NCBI RefSeq assembly: GCF_000144405.1
Contig: NC_014371.1
Coordinates: forward strand, 1,272,501 to 1,336,500
Origin: Prevotella melaninogenica ATCC 25845
GTDB taxonomy: Bacteria > Bacteroidota > Bacteroidia > Bacteroidales > Bacteroidaceae
Reading direction: 5' to 3'
DNA: 64,000 nucleotides
In this document: one piece after another, positions 27,454-36,356 of the stretch
How the letters are laid out: every line of letters begins with the position of its first letter
Numbering within the stretch: position 1 is the first letter of the stretch
Notes under the pieces: generated by a model
Database searches by the model: none
The model's input: the letters and a program-made list of their open reading frames with translations, nothing else
Told to the model about the DNA's origin: nothing
Made by a program: the position numbers and the translations under genes

Positions 27454-27687
27454 GGTATACTGACACATCTTCTTTTGATTTTCAGTATAAGATATTCAAA
27501 AAAAGTATATTTTCCTCCTTCGCAACTTATAGTAGGATAAAAAAGAAGAGAGAGGGAATTAAACCTTTGTTATTAGTTGTCGTCATATAGACAATTATGG
27601 TAGAAATTAGGTATTCAATGATTATCAATGCAGTGCTTGCCATTGCACTTGTATTCCTTAAAAAGCAATTTCAATAAAACAATAAAT

Positions 27688-29184
27688 ATGAAGAAACTAA
27701 TTATTGCATCCTTAGGAATGATGCTCGCAATGAATATGAATGCTGCTAAGAAACCAAAGACAAACACTCTGCAGTTTAATCCTGAGAGTGGAGTGAAGGC
27801 TTCGTTGACAATGCCTGATGGCAAAGTGGTGAACTACACGGCTTACAACAAACTTTATTTTGTTACCAACGTAGAGGATTCTACCTATCAGTATATGAAT
27901 ATCTTTGTACCAGAAGGGGCTAATGAGCAGACACCTATCTTCCTCCGCACTTACGTCGGAGGTTATATGGCAAGTCAGGCAGGTAACCCACAAGCACAGG
28001 ATGCCAGCGGACGTGCCTTGGCTGAGGGCTATGTTCTCGTCATTCCCGGTAGCCGTGGCCGTTCTTCTACCGTAAAGAAAGGAAAGAAGACGGTTTATAC
28101 TGGTCGTGCTCCAAAGGCGCTACTCGACTTAAAAGCGGCTATCCGTTACCTGCGTCACTTTGACAACTTGATACCGGGTAATACGGAGAAGATTGTTACT
28201 GACGGTACAAGTGCAGGTGGAGCGATGTCGAGTTTGATGGGTGCAACAGGCAACAACCCTGCCTATGAGCCACTGCTCAAGGCTATGGGCGCAGCTGACG
28301 GACGTGATGATGTCTTTGCGAGTGTGTGCTATTGCCCGATTACCGACCTCGATCATGCTGATATGGCATACGAATGGCTGTATGGCAATACCGATAGTCG
28401 CAAGAGCCTCGCTGCAAGTAAGCAGACATTAATCAAGGAATTGGCAGCACAGTTCCCATCTTATATTAACTCACTCGGCTTGAAAAAGACAGATGGTACA
28501 TTGCTCAATGCCGACAACTATCTTGACTATATCAAGCAGATTATCATCCGTAGTGCGCAGGAAGCTAAAGATGCAGGTGCAGACATCCCTGATACTATCG
28601 GTTTTACATTCAGCAGTGAGGCAGCTTTTCAGGCTCCTATCAATGGCGGTGTAGGTATGGCACGTCCAGCAGGAATGGGTGGCGGTATGCCTCCGATGAT
28701 GATGGGTGGCAGAAAAAAGGTTGGTGAATACATCACAGACCTTGATATGAACAAGTATCTTAATTACGTAGTAAGTACGCAAGCACTCAAGGGTGTACCC
28801 TCTTTTGACAGCTACAACGTGGACGGAGCAGCTGCAAGTGGCGAGAATGGTGAGTTTGGAAACGAGCAAGGTTCTGATGTTAACTTTACTGCATGGGCTG
28901 CTGCAAAGACCGGCAGCACATTGTCTGACGAGGTGAAGGAGAATGTTCGCCTACTGAACCCTATGTATTTCATCGGTGATGCAGCTACCTCTGTTGCTCC
29001 TCACTGGTATATCCGACATGGTGCTCGCGACCGTGATACTGCTTTCCCTATCGCTATCAATCTGGCAACAAAACTGCAGAACGCAGGTAAGGATGTTAAC
29101 TTCAAGCTACCTTGGAACCGCCCTCACAGTGGCGACTATGCCCTGAATGAACTCTTCAGCTGGATAGCTAAGATTGTAAAATAA
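27688..29184 (+). CDS. Secreted alpha/beta-hydrolase, subtype B tannase/feruloyl-esterase-like
   Basis: About 498 residues from MKKLIIASLGMMLAMNMNAA, a signal peptide; this ATG is preferred over 27628 because it starts the signal peptide. The nucleophile elbow is DGTSAGGAMSS (Ser 175), the hallmark GTSAGG of subtype B tannases. A downstream HGARDRDTAFPI offers the Asp and NRPHSGDYA the His of the triad. A Met/Gly-rich insertion (ARPAGMGGGMPPMMMGGRKK, around 325-345) lies between them. It probably hydrolyses esters of phenolic acids in the periplasm or at the surface. The MATE exporter follows after 4 bp. The specific substrate is inferred only by family. Confidence 0.75.
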   Translation: MKKLIIASLGMMLAMNMNAAKKPKTNTLQFNPESGVKASLTMPDGKVVNYTAYNKLYFVTNVEDSTYQYMNIFVPEGANEQTPIFLRTYVGGYMASQAGNPQAQDASGRALAEGYVLVIPGSRGRSSTVKKGKKTVYTGRAPKALLDLKAAIRYLRHFDNLIPGNTEKIVTDGTSAGGAMSSLMGATGNNPAYEPLLKAMGAADGRDDVFASVCYCPITDLDHADMAYEWLYGNTDSRKSLAASKQTLIKELAAQFPSYINSLGLKKTDGTLLNADNYLDYIKQIIIRSAQEAKDAGADIPDTIGFTFSSEAAFQAPINGGVGMARPAGMGGGMPPMMMGGRKKVGEYITDLDMNKYLNYVVSTQALKGVPSFDSYNVDGAAASGENGEFGNEQGSDVNFTAWAAAKTGSTLSDEVKENVRLLNPMYFIGDAATSVAPHWYIRHGARDRDTAFPIAINLATKLQNAGKDVNFKLPWNRPHSGDYALNELFSWIAKIVK

Positions 29185-29188
29185 AACA

Positions 29189-30514
29189 ATGAGCGATAAA
29201 TATACATTCCTGACCCAGGCGCCTGTCCATCGTGTGATAGGCGCCATGGCTATACCTACCATCATCTCTATGCTGCTGACCAGTATGTATAATCTGGTCG
29301 ACACGTTTTTTGTTGGTAAGATTAATACACAATCCACGGCTGCGGTAGGTGTCGTTTTCAGTGTGATGTTTTTCATACAGGCCTTTTCTTTTTTCTTTGG
29401 TAATGGTTCGGGCAATTATATTTCCCGTCAGTTGGGTGCTCAGAATACCAAGGATGCAGAGGTGATGGCAAGCACAGGACTTTTCTACACATTAGTATTC
29501 TCGCTGATTGTCATGCTACTTGGATGGTTTTTCCTTGAGCCTATCAGCATCCTTTTAGGTAGTACGCCCACAATCCTACCTTATACTCGTCAATATCTGG
29601 GCATCAGTCTGCTGGGTACTCCCTTCATCATGGGTACTTTCTGCATCAATAATCAAATGCGTTTTCAGGGCTTTACGAAGTATTCTGTTTATGGTGCTAT
29701 CAGCGGATCGATTATCAACTGCCTTCTCGACCCTGTATTCATCTTTGTTTTTTCTATGGGTGTGAGCGGCGCTGCAGTGGCTTCAGTCATTGGTCAGATA
29801 TGTGGATTTGTTATCATGCTGATAATGAGTCAGAAGGAAGGTGTGATACATTACACACATCGTCGTATCTCATTTGAGGGACGATTTGTAAAAGAAATCA
29901 TAGCTGGTGGAACTCCCTCTATATCTCGTCAGGGCTTGGCAAGTGTCAGTACGATAGCCCTTAACAGTGTAGCTGGTAATTATGGCGATGCGGCTATTGC
30001 GGCAATGAGTATCGTGACACGCATCAGCATGTTTATATTCAGCGTCATTGTCGGATTAGGACAGGGTTTCCAACCGATGTGTGGATTCTGTTATGGAGCA
30101 AAACTATATGACAGAGTGAAGGAGGGATTCTGGTTCGGTACGAAGATAGGAACGCTCTTCCTATTGTTTTGGTCGGTGGTTCTTATCATCTTCAGCGGTG
30201 AAGTGGTCTCACTCTTCCGTGATGATCCGGAGGTAATAGCCATCGGTATTCCGGCACTACGCTATCAGATGATAATTTTCCCAGCCTGCAGTTTTATGAT
30301 GATGGCAAACATGATGATGCAGACGTGTAGAAAGACTATCCGTGCGAACATCCTTGCTGCTTCTCGCCAAGGGCTGTTCTTCATACCGCTAATATTTGTA
30401 CTGCCTTACTTCTACGGACTCTTTGGGGTTGAAATTTGCCAGGCTGTAAGTGACGTTATCTCACTAATCGTGACAATCCCTATTGTGTGGTCTGCCTTCA
30501 AAGAAATGAGATAA
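29189..30514 (+). CDS. MATE-family multidrug/metabolite exporter
   Basis: A 441-residue inner-membrane protein with twelve predicted membrane segments in two similar halves. It starts MSDKYTFLTQAPVHRVIGAM, with AIPTIISMLLTSMYNLVDTF as segment one, a family signature (NLVDTFFVG). The second half repeats the pattern with NSVAGNYGDAAIAAMSIVTR and GLGQGFQPMCGFCYGAK. It would export a small molecule using an Na+ or H+ gradient. Only 4 bp separate it from the tannase-like gene, so a link to tolerance of phenolic compounds is possible; MATE exporters are too promiscuous to be sure. Confidence 0.9.
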   Translation: MSDKYTFLTQAPVHRVIGAMAIPTIISMLLTSMYNLVDTFFVGKINTQSTAAVGVVFSVMFFIQAFSFFFGNGSGNYISRQLGAQNTKDAEVMASTGLFYTLVFSLIVMLLGWFFLEPISILLGSTPTILPYTRQYLGISLLGTPFIMGTFCINNQMRFQGFTKYSVYGAISGSIINCLLDPVFIFVFSMGVSGAAVASVIGQICGFVIMLIMSQKEGVIHYTHRRISFEGRFVKEIIAGGTPSISRQGLASVSTIALNSVAGNYGDAAIAAMSIVTRISMFIFSVIVGLGQGFQPMCGFCYGAKLYDRVKEGFWFGTKIGTLFLLFWSVVLIIFSGEVVSLFRDDPEVIAIGIPALRYQMIIFPACSFMMMANMMMQTCRKTIRANILAASRQGLFFIPLIFVLPYFYGLFGVEICQAVSDVISLIVTIPIVWSAFKEMR

Positions 30515-30554
30515 AAGTTGTTTAATCAAATAACTTTGTCGTAATTTTTCACAC

Positions 30555-30668
30555 CTTCGATTTCAAAAGGGCGTTAATAGCATTTGAAAAGATGCCCAAT
30601 TAGTTTTGAAAAGACGCCCTTTTGAAGTCTTACTAACGCCCTTTTGAAGTCCAATAAAGCCCCTTTTT
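30555..30668. repeat. Family C repeats after the MATE gene
   Basis: AAAAGGGCGTTAATAGC, then AAGACGCCCTTTTGAAGTC, TTACTAACGCCCTTTTGAAG and AAAGCCCCTTTTT at about 22-nt spacing. The first unit is inverted to the others, so a hairpin can form, possibly ending the tannase-MATE transcript. 30669-30885 holds nothing I can support. Confidence 0.7.
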
Positions 30669-30885
30669 AAATGAACTTTCCTAACGTTTTGATATCAAGT
30701 GTGTTACAGATGTGCTGATATTGCTTACTTTTAGGGCATTTCCCCACCTTTCAGCGAGTTTTTCTGTAATAATATTTCGTAAGTCTTGAGAAGTATTGCC
30801 AACCTTCTTTACAGAGTATTAGAATCTAAGTTTCCAATAAAAGATATACTATATCCCTCATTGCTCCAAACTATCTATTTATTTA

Positions 30886-31271
30886 GGGTCTTCAGCAATT
30901 TGGAGTGATATCTTTTGAGATCAAAGCTTTGATGTATTGTCACACAGAGCAAAGGAGAACACAGAGGTTTTATATCGTTGTAATCGTCAGGCACAGAGGC
31001 ACCGTTGGTGCGTGGAGGAACAGAGGATATTTACGAGTTTTATTAATATTTTCGTCTACTTCATTACAAAAGCAGTGGTTTACAAGATTTCTTAAAACGT
31101 TTATTCGTTTATTACCAAAGCTATCAGCAACACGTACACTACGGCTCTGTCGCTCTTTGTGCCTTCGGCACCTCCGTGAGGTTGTCTGCTTTCACCTCCG
31201 TGTTCTCCCCCTCTCTGTGTGACTTTTATATGTATTAGACTTACTTTATCACTCCATATTTCGGAAGAACC
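30886..31271. mobile_element. Family E fold-back (MITE-like) element, full copy
   Basis: A 386-bp element with imperfect ~25-bp terminal inverted repeats: left GGGTCTTCAGCAATTTGGAG and right CTCCATATTTCGGAAGAACC. Inside, CACACAGAG, CACAGAGGCACCGTTGGTGC and GGAACAGAGG in the left half are echoed in reverse by GTGCCTTCGGCACCTCCGTG and CTCCCCCTCTCTGTGTGAC in the right half, so the whole can fold on itself. No transposase. Its last ~289 bp recur at 37086-37366. Confidence 0.75.
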
Positions 31272-31353
31272 TCTTTTTATATTAGTATTTTGGCTTATCA
31301 TCCCATAATTTGAATGAGTTTTGTTTTTTTTATTATGTTCATGAACTTTTGAC

Positions 31354-31439
31354 TTTGCTGTCACTCCTCTCACTCAATTTTATTCTGGAACCCTTTGGTT
31401 TATAGTTGTTTTATGCTATTTGTTAAAAGTGACAGCAAA
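31354..31439. repeat. 12-bp perfect inverted repeat beyond the arsenic operon
   Basis: TTTGCTGTCACT (31354-31365) and AGTGACAGCAAA (31428-31439) are perfect inverses 62 bp apart. They lie between the left family E copy and the end of acr3. It could mark an old insertion end or a transcription stop; neither is shown. The rest of 31272-31607 holds no gene I can support. Confidence 0.4.
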
Positions 31440-31607
31440 TTAAATCAAAACTCTTCTTGTTAGTTATTTAAGTCTTTTCATATTTGTTTGTCACCTTTTT
31501 TTGTCTACCGCCTTTTTAAACAGCCTCATGCCAGAAACGTTAGGAACAAACATTTCCAGCACCAAGCCTTTTTATGATAAAGTTAGATTAGGACTTTTAC
31601 CCTATTG

Positions 31608-32654
31608 TTATTTTGTAGCCGGAAACCAGCTTCGTGTGTTATTGGCAATCCTTACTAACATCAACATCACCGGAACTTCGACCAGCACGCCCACCACCGT
31701 AGCTAATGCAGCCCCAGATTGTAAACCAAAAAGAGAAATAGCCACAGCAACTGCCAATTCAAAGAAATTACTTGCCCCAATCATTCCGGCAGGTGCGGCA
31801 ACATCATGGGGTAATCTCCACCATTTCGCCCAACCGTAAGCAACGAAGAATATCAGAACCGTTTGTAACACAAGCGGAACTGCAATCAATAAGATATGCA
31901 GGGGATTGTTTAGTATCGTTTCTCCTTGAAATGAAAACAGGATAATAAGCGTTAATAGCAATCCACCTACCATGTAATTATTAAATTTCTCAATAAATAC
32001 ATTGTTGAAATACTCCACACCTTTGCGGCGGACAACCATTATTCGGGTAATGACCCCGGCAGCAAGTGGTATCACAACAAACAGCCCTACGGATAGCAAC
32101 AGAGTGGCCCATGGGATAGATACGCCGCCAACTCCCAGCAAGAAAGCAACGATAGGGGCAAACGCTACCAATATGATTAAATCGTTCACTGCCACTTGTA
32201 CCAGTGTATAAGCGGCATCCCCTTTAGTAAGGTAACTCCACACGAACACCATAGCTGTACAAGGTGCAGCCCCCAATAATACCGCCCCGGCTAAATATTC
32301 TTCGGCTAATCTGGCAGGTATAAAGGCTTTGAAAATCACATAGAAGAACAAATAAGCAATTCCGAACATGGTAAATGGCTTTATCAGCCAATTTGTAAAG
32401 CCAGTGACTATTATTCCTTTCGGACGCTTACCGACATTCTTAACACTTTGAAAATCTACTTTTAGCATCATCGGATAAATCATTAACCAAATCAGGATTG
32501 CCACGGGTATAGACACGTTGGCATATTCAAATTTACTTAATGTTTGTGGGATTGCCGGAAGCCATTGTCCCACGGCAATTCCAATAATGATGCACAAGGC
32601 AACCCAGATAGTCAGGTATTTTTCAAAAAATCCAATTCCTTGTTTCTTTTCCAT
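31608..32654 (-). CDS. acr3: ACR3-family arsenite efflux permease
   Basis: A 348-residue inner-membrane carrier with ten hydrophobic segments that exports arsenite. It starts MEKKQGIGFFEKYLTIWVAL. The conserved Cys of the family is in GAAPCTAMVFVWSYLTKGD, with NDLIILVAFAP after it and GMIGASNFFELAVAVAISL near the end; all are typical of ACR3, not of the unrelated ArsB. Last gene of the operon, starting 12 bp after arsC. With the ArsA ATPase present it may work as an ATP-driven pump complex. Confidence 0.95.
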   Translation of the reverse strand: MEKKQGIGFFEKYLTIWVALCIIIGIAVGQWLPAIPQTLSKFEYANVSIPVAILIWLMIYPMMLKVDFQSVKNVGKRPKGIIVTGFTNWLIKPFTMFGIAYLFFYVIFKAFIPARLAEEYLAGAVLLGAAPCTAMVFVWSYLTKGDAAYTLVQVAVNDLIILVAFAPIVAFLLGVGGVSIPWATLLLSVGLFVVIPLAAGVITRIMVVRRKGVEYFNNVFIEKFNNYMVGGLLLTLIILFSFQGETILNNPLHILLIAVPLVLQTVLIFFVAYGWAKWWRLPHDVAAPAGMIGASNFFELAVAVAISLFGLQSGAALATVVGVLVEVPVMLMLVRIANNTRSWFPATK

Positions 32655-32666
32655 AACAACAACTAT

Positions 32667-33095
32667 TTAGCTTAATTTTGGTTTTAATTCGTTCAGGTAG
32701 AAGTCATAGAAACGGGCTTTTATTTCATCCCGTACCCGATGAAATTCACTGTTTATAAACTCTGGCGTTCCAGTTGCTTCCGAGGGGTCGTCAAATCCTA
32801 TATGTAGCCTGTTCCTTACTTCACCTGTAAATATCGGGCAGCTTTCATTTGCCCCACCGCAGACCGTAATAACGTAGTCCCATTCCTGCCCTAAATATAG
32901 GCTCACACTTTTAGGGATATGGTGGGCTAAATCTATACTCATTTCATCCATAACCTTTACTGCCATCGGGTTAACCTTTTCAGCAGGTTTTGTTCCTGCA
33001 GAAAAGACATCCAGTTTATTGTCAAATGATTGTAGAAAGCCATGTGCCATTTGACTGCGGCAGCTATTCCCTGTGCAAAGAATTAATATCTTCAT
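32667..33095 (-). CDS. arsC: Arsenate reductase, thioredoxin-coupled low-molecular-weight phosphatase type
   Basis: A 142-residue cytosolic enzyme reducing arsenate to arsenite. The active loop CTGNSCRS gives C7, C12 and Arg 13. The resolving pair is in VCGGANESCP (C79 and C86), the arrangement of the thioredoxin-linked ArsC of Gram-positives, not the glutaredoxin-linked R773 type. DDPSEATGTP is the conserved Asp loop. The length is normal. It starts 4 bp after the arsA stop and feeds arsenite to the permease downstream. The thioredoxin-like protein of the same operon could be its electron donor, though it more likely serves ArsF. Confidence 0.95.
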   Translation of the reverse strand: MKILILCTGNSCRSQMAHGFLQSFDNKLDVFSAGTKPAEKVNPMAVKVMDEMSIDLAHHIPKSVSLYLGQEWDYVITVCGGANESCPIFTGEVRNRLHIGFDDPSEATGTPEFINSEFHRVRDEIKARFYDFYLNELKPKLS

Positions 33096-33099
33096 ATTT

Positions 33100-34812
33100 T
33101 CAGTTATTTTTCCAAGCTATAAGGGCAGCATTTCCCTTTGACAACTCTTCTACTTTCTTAATCCAAACCAATTCATTTTGCGCCTTTGCTCGCAAGAAAG
33201 AATTTTCGGTGTCAGTTAATGACAAGCAAGCATTCACGACCCACCATTTATTATTAATCCCAGCACGTTGTAAATCCATTTGCAAACGTTCGGCTTCAAA
33301 TACGGGTGTTGCTTCGGGCAGGGTCACAATAACGACTTCTGTCTCCTGCTGGTTTCTTAAACGTGGTAACAGCTTTCTTATGGAAGCGGGAGTGTCGCCA
33401 TGTGTACGTTGTACTTCTTTATGGTAACTTTCCGTTGCATCCAGCAATAACAAAGTGTGTCCGGTAGGTGCGGTGTCAATTACGACGACTTCATTTTCTG
33501 CTTTATCGACAATTTCAGCAAAAGCCCGGAATACTGCAATTTCCTGCGTACACGGTGAACGTAAATCTTCCTCTATATATTCCATATCTTCGGCTGTCAT
33601 TGTTTCTGCAGCTTTACTGCGAACCTCGTTTTTATAGGCTTCCAACACTTCCGCTTCGTCAATCCTGCTTACCGTAATGCCAGCCTGAACAGCAAGGTTA
33701 TAATTCAGATGGTTTGCCGGGTCAGTAGTGGTAAGATGCACCTTTGCACCCAGTTTTGTTAATTTCAGGGCTATTTCAGTGGCTAAAGTGGTTTTTCCCA
33801 CGCCGCCTTTTCCCATAGTAAAAACAACCCTTTTCCCTGATTGATAGAGGTCGTTTACCAGTTCATCCATCCCTTTGGCATCGGTAATCCGCTGATAGTT
33901 CGCATCATTTGTTAAATTATCATTGTAAAGCATCCGACGGATATTCGCAATATTAGATAAAGTGTATGACCGTAAAGGAACATAATAAGACGGATATTCC
34001 AGCAGTTCCACAGGGGTTTGTTTTAGGGCATTTTGCTGCCTGTCATATATCTGTTTCGATACGTTATCGGCTTCATCTAATTGCAGCAAAAGCCCGTTGA
34101 TTACCAATAGCTGGTTTTTAATTCCCAGTAATTGCAATTCATGTGAAGAACGGGCGGCTTCTTTTAATGGTGCGATTTCAGGACGGCTAACCAATACTAA
34201 GCGGGTTGCGTTTGCATTCGAAAGTGTTTCAACTGCCTGCTTATAGATACCTTTTCGTTCCTCCAAACCAGATAATTGACCTAAGCAAGATGCACCGTGC
34301 GTACTCTCACTAATAAATGTACTCCACGCTGATGGTAGTTGTAACATTCGTAAGGTGTGTCCCGTGGGGGCTGTATCAAAGATAATATGGTCGTATTTTT
34401 TTGCTTTATCAGCATCCGTGATAAAATCGGAAAACTGGTTGAAAGCCGCAATTTCTACCGTACAAGAGCCTGAAAGTTGTTCTTCCATATTCTGAATTAC
34501 ACTTTCGGGCAGTTGTCCCCGGAAAGGAGCAATAACGCCTTCCCTGTATTCGGCTGCGGCTTGTTCCGGGTTGAGATTAACGACCGTTAAGCCGGGTACT
34601 TCTTGAATATCCGTGCCGTGTCCGTTCAGTGTTTGATTAAACACATCTTGCAGGTTTGAAGCCGGGTCTGTACTGATAAGAAGTATTTTCTTTCCATTAT
34701 CTGCCAAGCCTACCGCAGTAGCACAAGCAATCGAAGTTTTTCCAACACCGCCCTTTCCAGTGAAGAAAAGGTATTTCGTTAAATCTATATCTGATAAATT
34801 AAATGTCTTCAT
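33100..34812 (-). CDS. arsA: Arsenite-stimulated ATPase
   Basis: About 570 residues from MKTFNLSDIDLTKYLFFTGK; the frame is open six codons further upstream (34830), but the MKTF start fits the family. A two-domain ATPase: each half has a P-loop (GKGGVGKTS near the start, GKGGVGKTT about residue 340) and a DTAPTGHTL signal-transduction motif. Metalloid-binding Cys residues sit in GSCTVEIAAF and SPCTQEIAVF, one per half, plus GASCLGQLSG. It energises arsenite export with the permease and receives arsenite from ArsD, whose gene is just upstream with a 25-bp gap. Confidence 0.95.
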   Translation of the reverse strand: MKTFNLSDIDLTKYLFFTGKGGVGKTSIACATAVGLADNGKKILLISTDPASNLQDVFNQTLNGHGTDIQEVPGLTVVNLNPEQAAAEYREGVIAPFRGQLPESVIQNMEEQLSGSCTVEIAAFNQFSDFITDADKAKKYDHIIFDTAPTGHTLRMLQLPSAWSTFISESTHGASCLGQLSGLEERKGIYKQAVETLSNANATRLVLVSRPEIAPLKEAARSSHELQLLGIKNQLLVINGLLLQLDEADNVSKQIYDRQQNALKQTPVELLEYPSYYVPLRSYTLSNIANIRRMLYNDNLTNDANYQRITDAKGMDELVNDLYQSGKRVVFTMGKGGVGKTTLATEIALKLTKLGAKVHLTTTDPANHLNYNLAVQAGITVSRIDEAEVLEAYKNEVRSKAAETMTAEDMEYIEEDLRSPCTQEIAVFRAFAEIVDKAENEVVVIDTAPTGHTLLLLDATESYHKEVQRTHGDTPASIRKLLPRLRNQQETEVVIVTLPEATPVFEAERLQMDLQRAGINNKWWVVNACLSLTDTENSFLRAKAQNELVWIKKVEELSKGNAALIAWKNN

Positions 34813-34837
34813 TTTTGTATAATTAGCCAATGAATAC

Positions 34838-35164
34838 TCATTTTATTGGCATAAAATCCAAATTGATACCCGTCCATTCACTCATTTGTTTGGTGGTAGG
34901 ATAGGTTTTTGAAACAGCGATTTCACCGTCCACTAAAGTAATAGGCAGTGCATCCGCCCCATGTTTTTGCAGATGCTCGTTTACAGTTTTATTACTTACA
35001 TATACTTGCGGTTCGTCACGTAAATTGTGACGGGTAACGATGATACCGTGTCTCTTCAATGTTTCAATAACAACCGCAATACGCATTAATTCAGGGTCAA
35101 TATTTGTTCCACAAAGACCTGTAGGGCAACACATTGCCGGGTCGAAAATTTCTATCTTTTTCAT
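34838..35164 (-). CDS. arsD: Arsenite metallochaperone ArsD
   Basis: A 108-residue cytosolic protein that carries arsenite to ArsA and may weakly repress the operon. It starts MKKIEIFDPAMCCPTGLCG, giving C12, C13 and C18, the three cysteines known to bind arsenite in ArsD. The fold is thioredoxin-like with ALPITLVDGEIAVSKTYP near the middle. It lacks the extra C-terminal Cys pairs seen in the R773 protein, which are dispensable. It lies directly before arsA, as expected for its partner. Confidence 0.95.
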   Translation of the reverse strand: MKKIEIFDPAMCCPTGLCGTNIDPELMRIAVVIETLKRHGIIVTRHNLRDEPQVYVSNKTVNEHLQKHGADALPITLVDGEIAVSKTYPTTKQMSEWTGINLDFMPIK

Positions 35165-35194
35165 ACTGTTTTTATTTAAAATGATACTCTATGT

Positions 35195-35902
35195 TTATAG
35201 ATAAAATACTACTGCATAATAAATTCCTACCGCAATAAAGAGGATGGCAACTATTTTACGAAACCATTTCTCGAATATTTGTATCCGGTTATAAAACTTA
35301 CCCAGTCCAGCAACACTGTACGCTAAAATCCATGCAACAAGGATTACGGGCAATCCCGTAGCAATAGCGTAAATTACAGGTAAGAGATACCCGCCCGTTT
35401 CCGCTGCTGACAAAGGCATAAGCATACCGAAATAAAATACTCCACTGGTAGGACAAAAAGCAAGGGCGAATAAAATACCCAATAGCATAGCCCCCCAACC
35501 GCCTTTAGTCCTCTTTTTCAAACTTTCACCGCCGATATTGATTTTCGGTAGATTGAGTTTTATTACATCGAGCATAAATATTCCAATGATGATTAACGCC
35601 GGAGCAATCAGCATTTCCCCGTACTTGCTTACGGCTTTTTGAACCATAAACATACTTGCCCCCTCACGGAGAATAGGGATAAGGATAAAGCCAAGAACCG
35701 TATAGCTTGCTATTCTGCCGAAAGTATAAAGCAATCCGTTTATAAATATCCGGTGATGGTTTTCTATGTCCTTACTAATAAATCCTATTGCCGTTATGTT
35801 GGTCGCTAACGGACACGGGCTGACCGCCGTTAAAATTCCCAATATAAAAGCTGTAATAGCAGGAATAGAACTGTTATCTAATAGCGATTGAAGAAAATCC
35901 AT
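35195..35902 (-). CDS. arsG: ArsG-family aromatic arsenical efflux permease
   Basis: A 235-residue inner-membrane protein with six hydrophobic segments of the DsbD/CcdA superfamily. It starts MDFLQSLLDNSSIPAITAFI. The paired motifs VSPCPLATN (Cys 30) and LAFCPTSGVFYFG lie at the starts of related segments, like the redox cysteines of CcdA. In Bacteroides the ArsE-ArsF-ArsG trio reduces nitro-aromatic arsenicals and expels the amino product; ArsG is the permease. Only one base separates it from the arsF stop. Function is by family and context. Confidence 0.85.
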   Translation of the reverse strand: MDFLQSLLDNSSIPAITAFILGILTAVSPCPLATNITAIGFISKDIENHHRIFINGLLYTFGRIASYTVLGFILIPILREGASMFMVQKAVSKYGEMLIAPALIIIGIFMLDVIKLNLPKINIGGESLKKRTKGGWGAMLLGILFALAFCPTSGVFYFGMLMPLSAAETGGYLLPVIYAIATGLPVILVAWILAYSVAGLGKFYNRIQIFEKWFRKIVAILFIAVGIYYAVVFYL

Positions 35903-35903
35903 C

Positions 35904-36347
35904 TTACAACTGTTTTAGCAATTCGTCAATCTTGCTTTTAATTCCCTCTTTAAACTTGTCCGGTGCATTTTTCGCATTGGAAAAACTAAACTCGGTCATG
36001 TTGTTTACATTCTCTTTGCCGTCTTTCCAGCCGTTAACAAACAAAGACGACCATGTAACTTCGTACTTGTCTGCAATCGTTTCTTTTTCTTTCTTTGAAA
36101 TATCTATCACTTTATAGATAATTTTACCGTCTGCTTTTTCTTTTGCATAAAGGCTATCCAAAAGGGCTTCTGTATTTGTTTCTATCGCTCGGCAAGTGAT
36201 ACACCGTTGCGCTCCATGAAAATAAAGAACCTCTATGCGGTTTGACTGTATTTTTTCCGCTTGATTTTCTCCGGTCTTTTTCTTTGAATCGTTACCACAG
36301 GAAACTAAGACCAGCATTGCAATCAGTAGATAAAATAATTTTCTCAT
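35904..36347 (-). CDS. arsF: ArsF-family lipoprotein, nitro-aromatic arsenical reductase subunit
   Basis: A 147-residue protein with lipoprotein signal MRKLFYLLIAMLVLVSCGND (lipobox Cys 17). A thioredoxin-like domain follows, with YFHGAQRCITCRAIE (C49 and C52, a CxxC). It ends in a lysine-rich helix. The family is described as a subunit that, with ArsE, reduces the nitro group of nitro-phenyl arsenicals. It sits between the thioredoxin-like gene (9-bp gap) and arsG (1-bp gap), the same order as in the Bacteroides operon. No flavin-binding domain is visible in it, so the chemistry remains unclear. Confidence 0.85.
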   Translation of the reverse strand: MRKLFYLLIAMLVLVSCGNDSKKKTGENQAEKIQSNRIEVLYFHGAQRCITCRAIETNTEALLDSLYAKEKADGKIIYKVIDISKKEKETIADKYEVTWSSLFVNGWKDGKENVNNMTEFSFSNAKNAPDKFKEGIKSKIDELLKQL

Positions 36348-36356
36348 AGTTCATTT

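Noticed and set aside
30905..31222. 105-codon Arg-rich open frame
   Set aside because: It is contained in the fold-back family E element; the matching copy at 37086 does not preserve the frame.
31354..31439. 12-bp inverted repeat as the end of an integrative element carrying the ars genes
   Set aside because: No integrase, no matching repeat at the other side of the operon; the direct family E copies explain the boundaries better.
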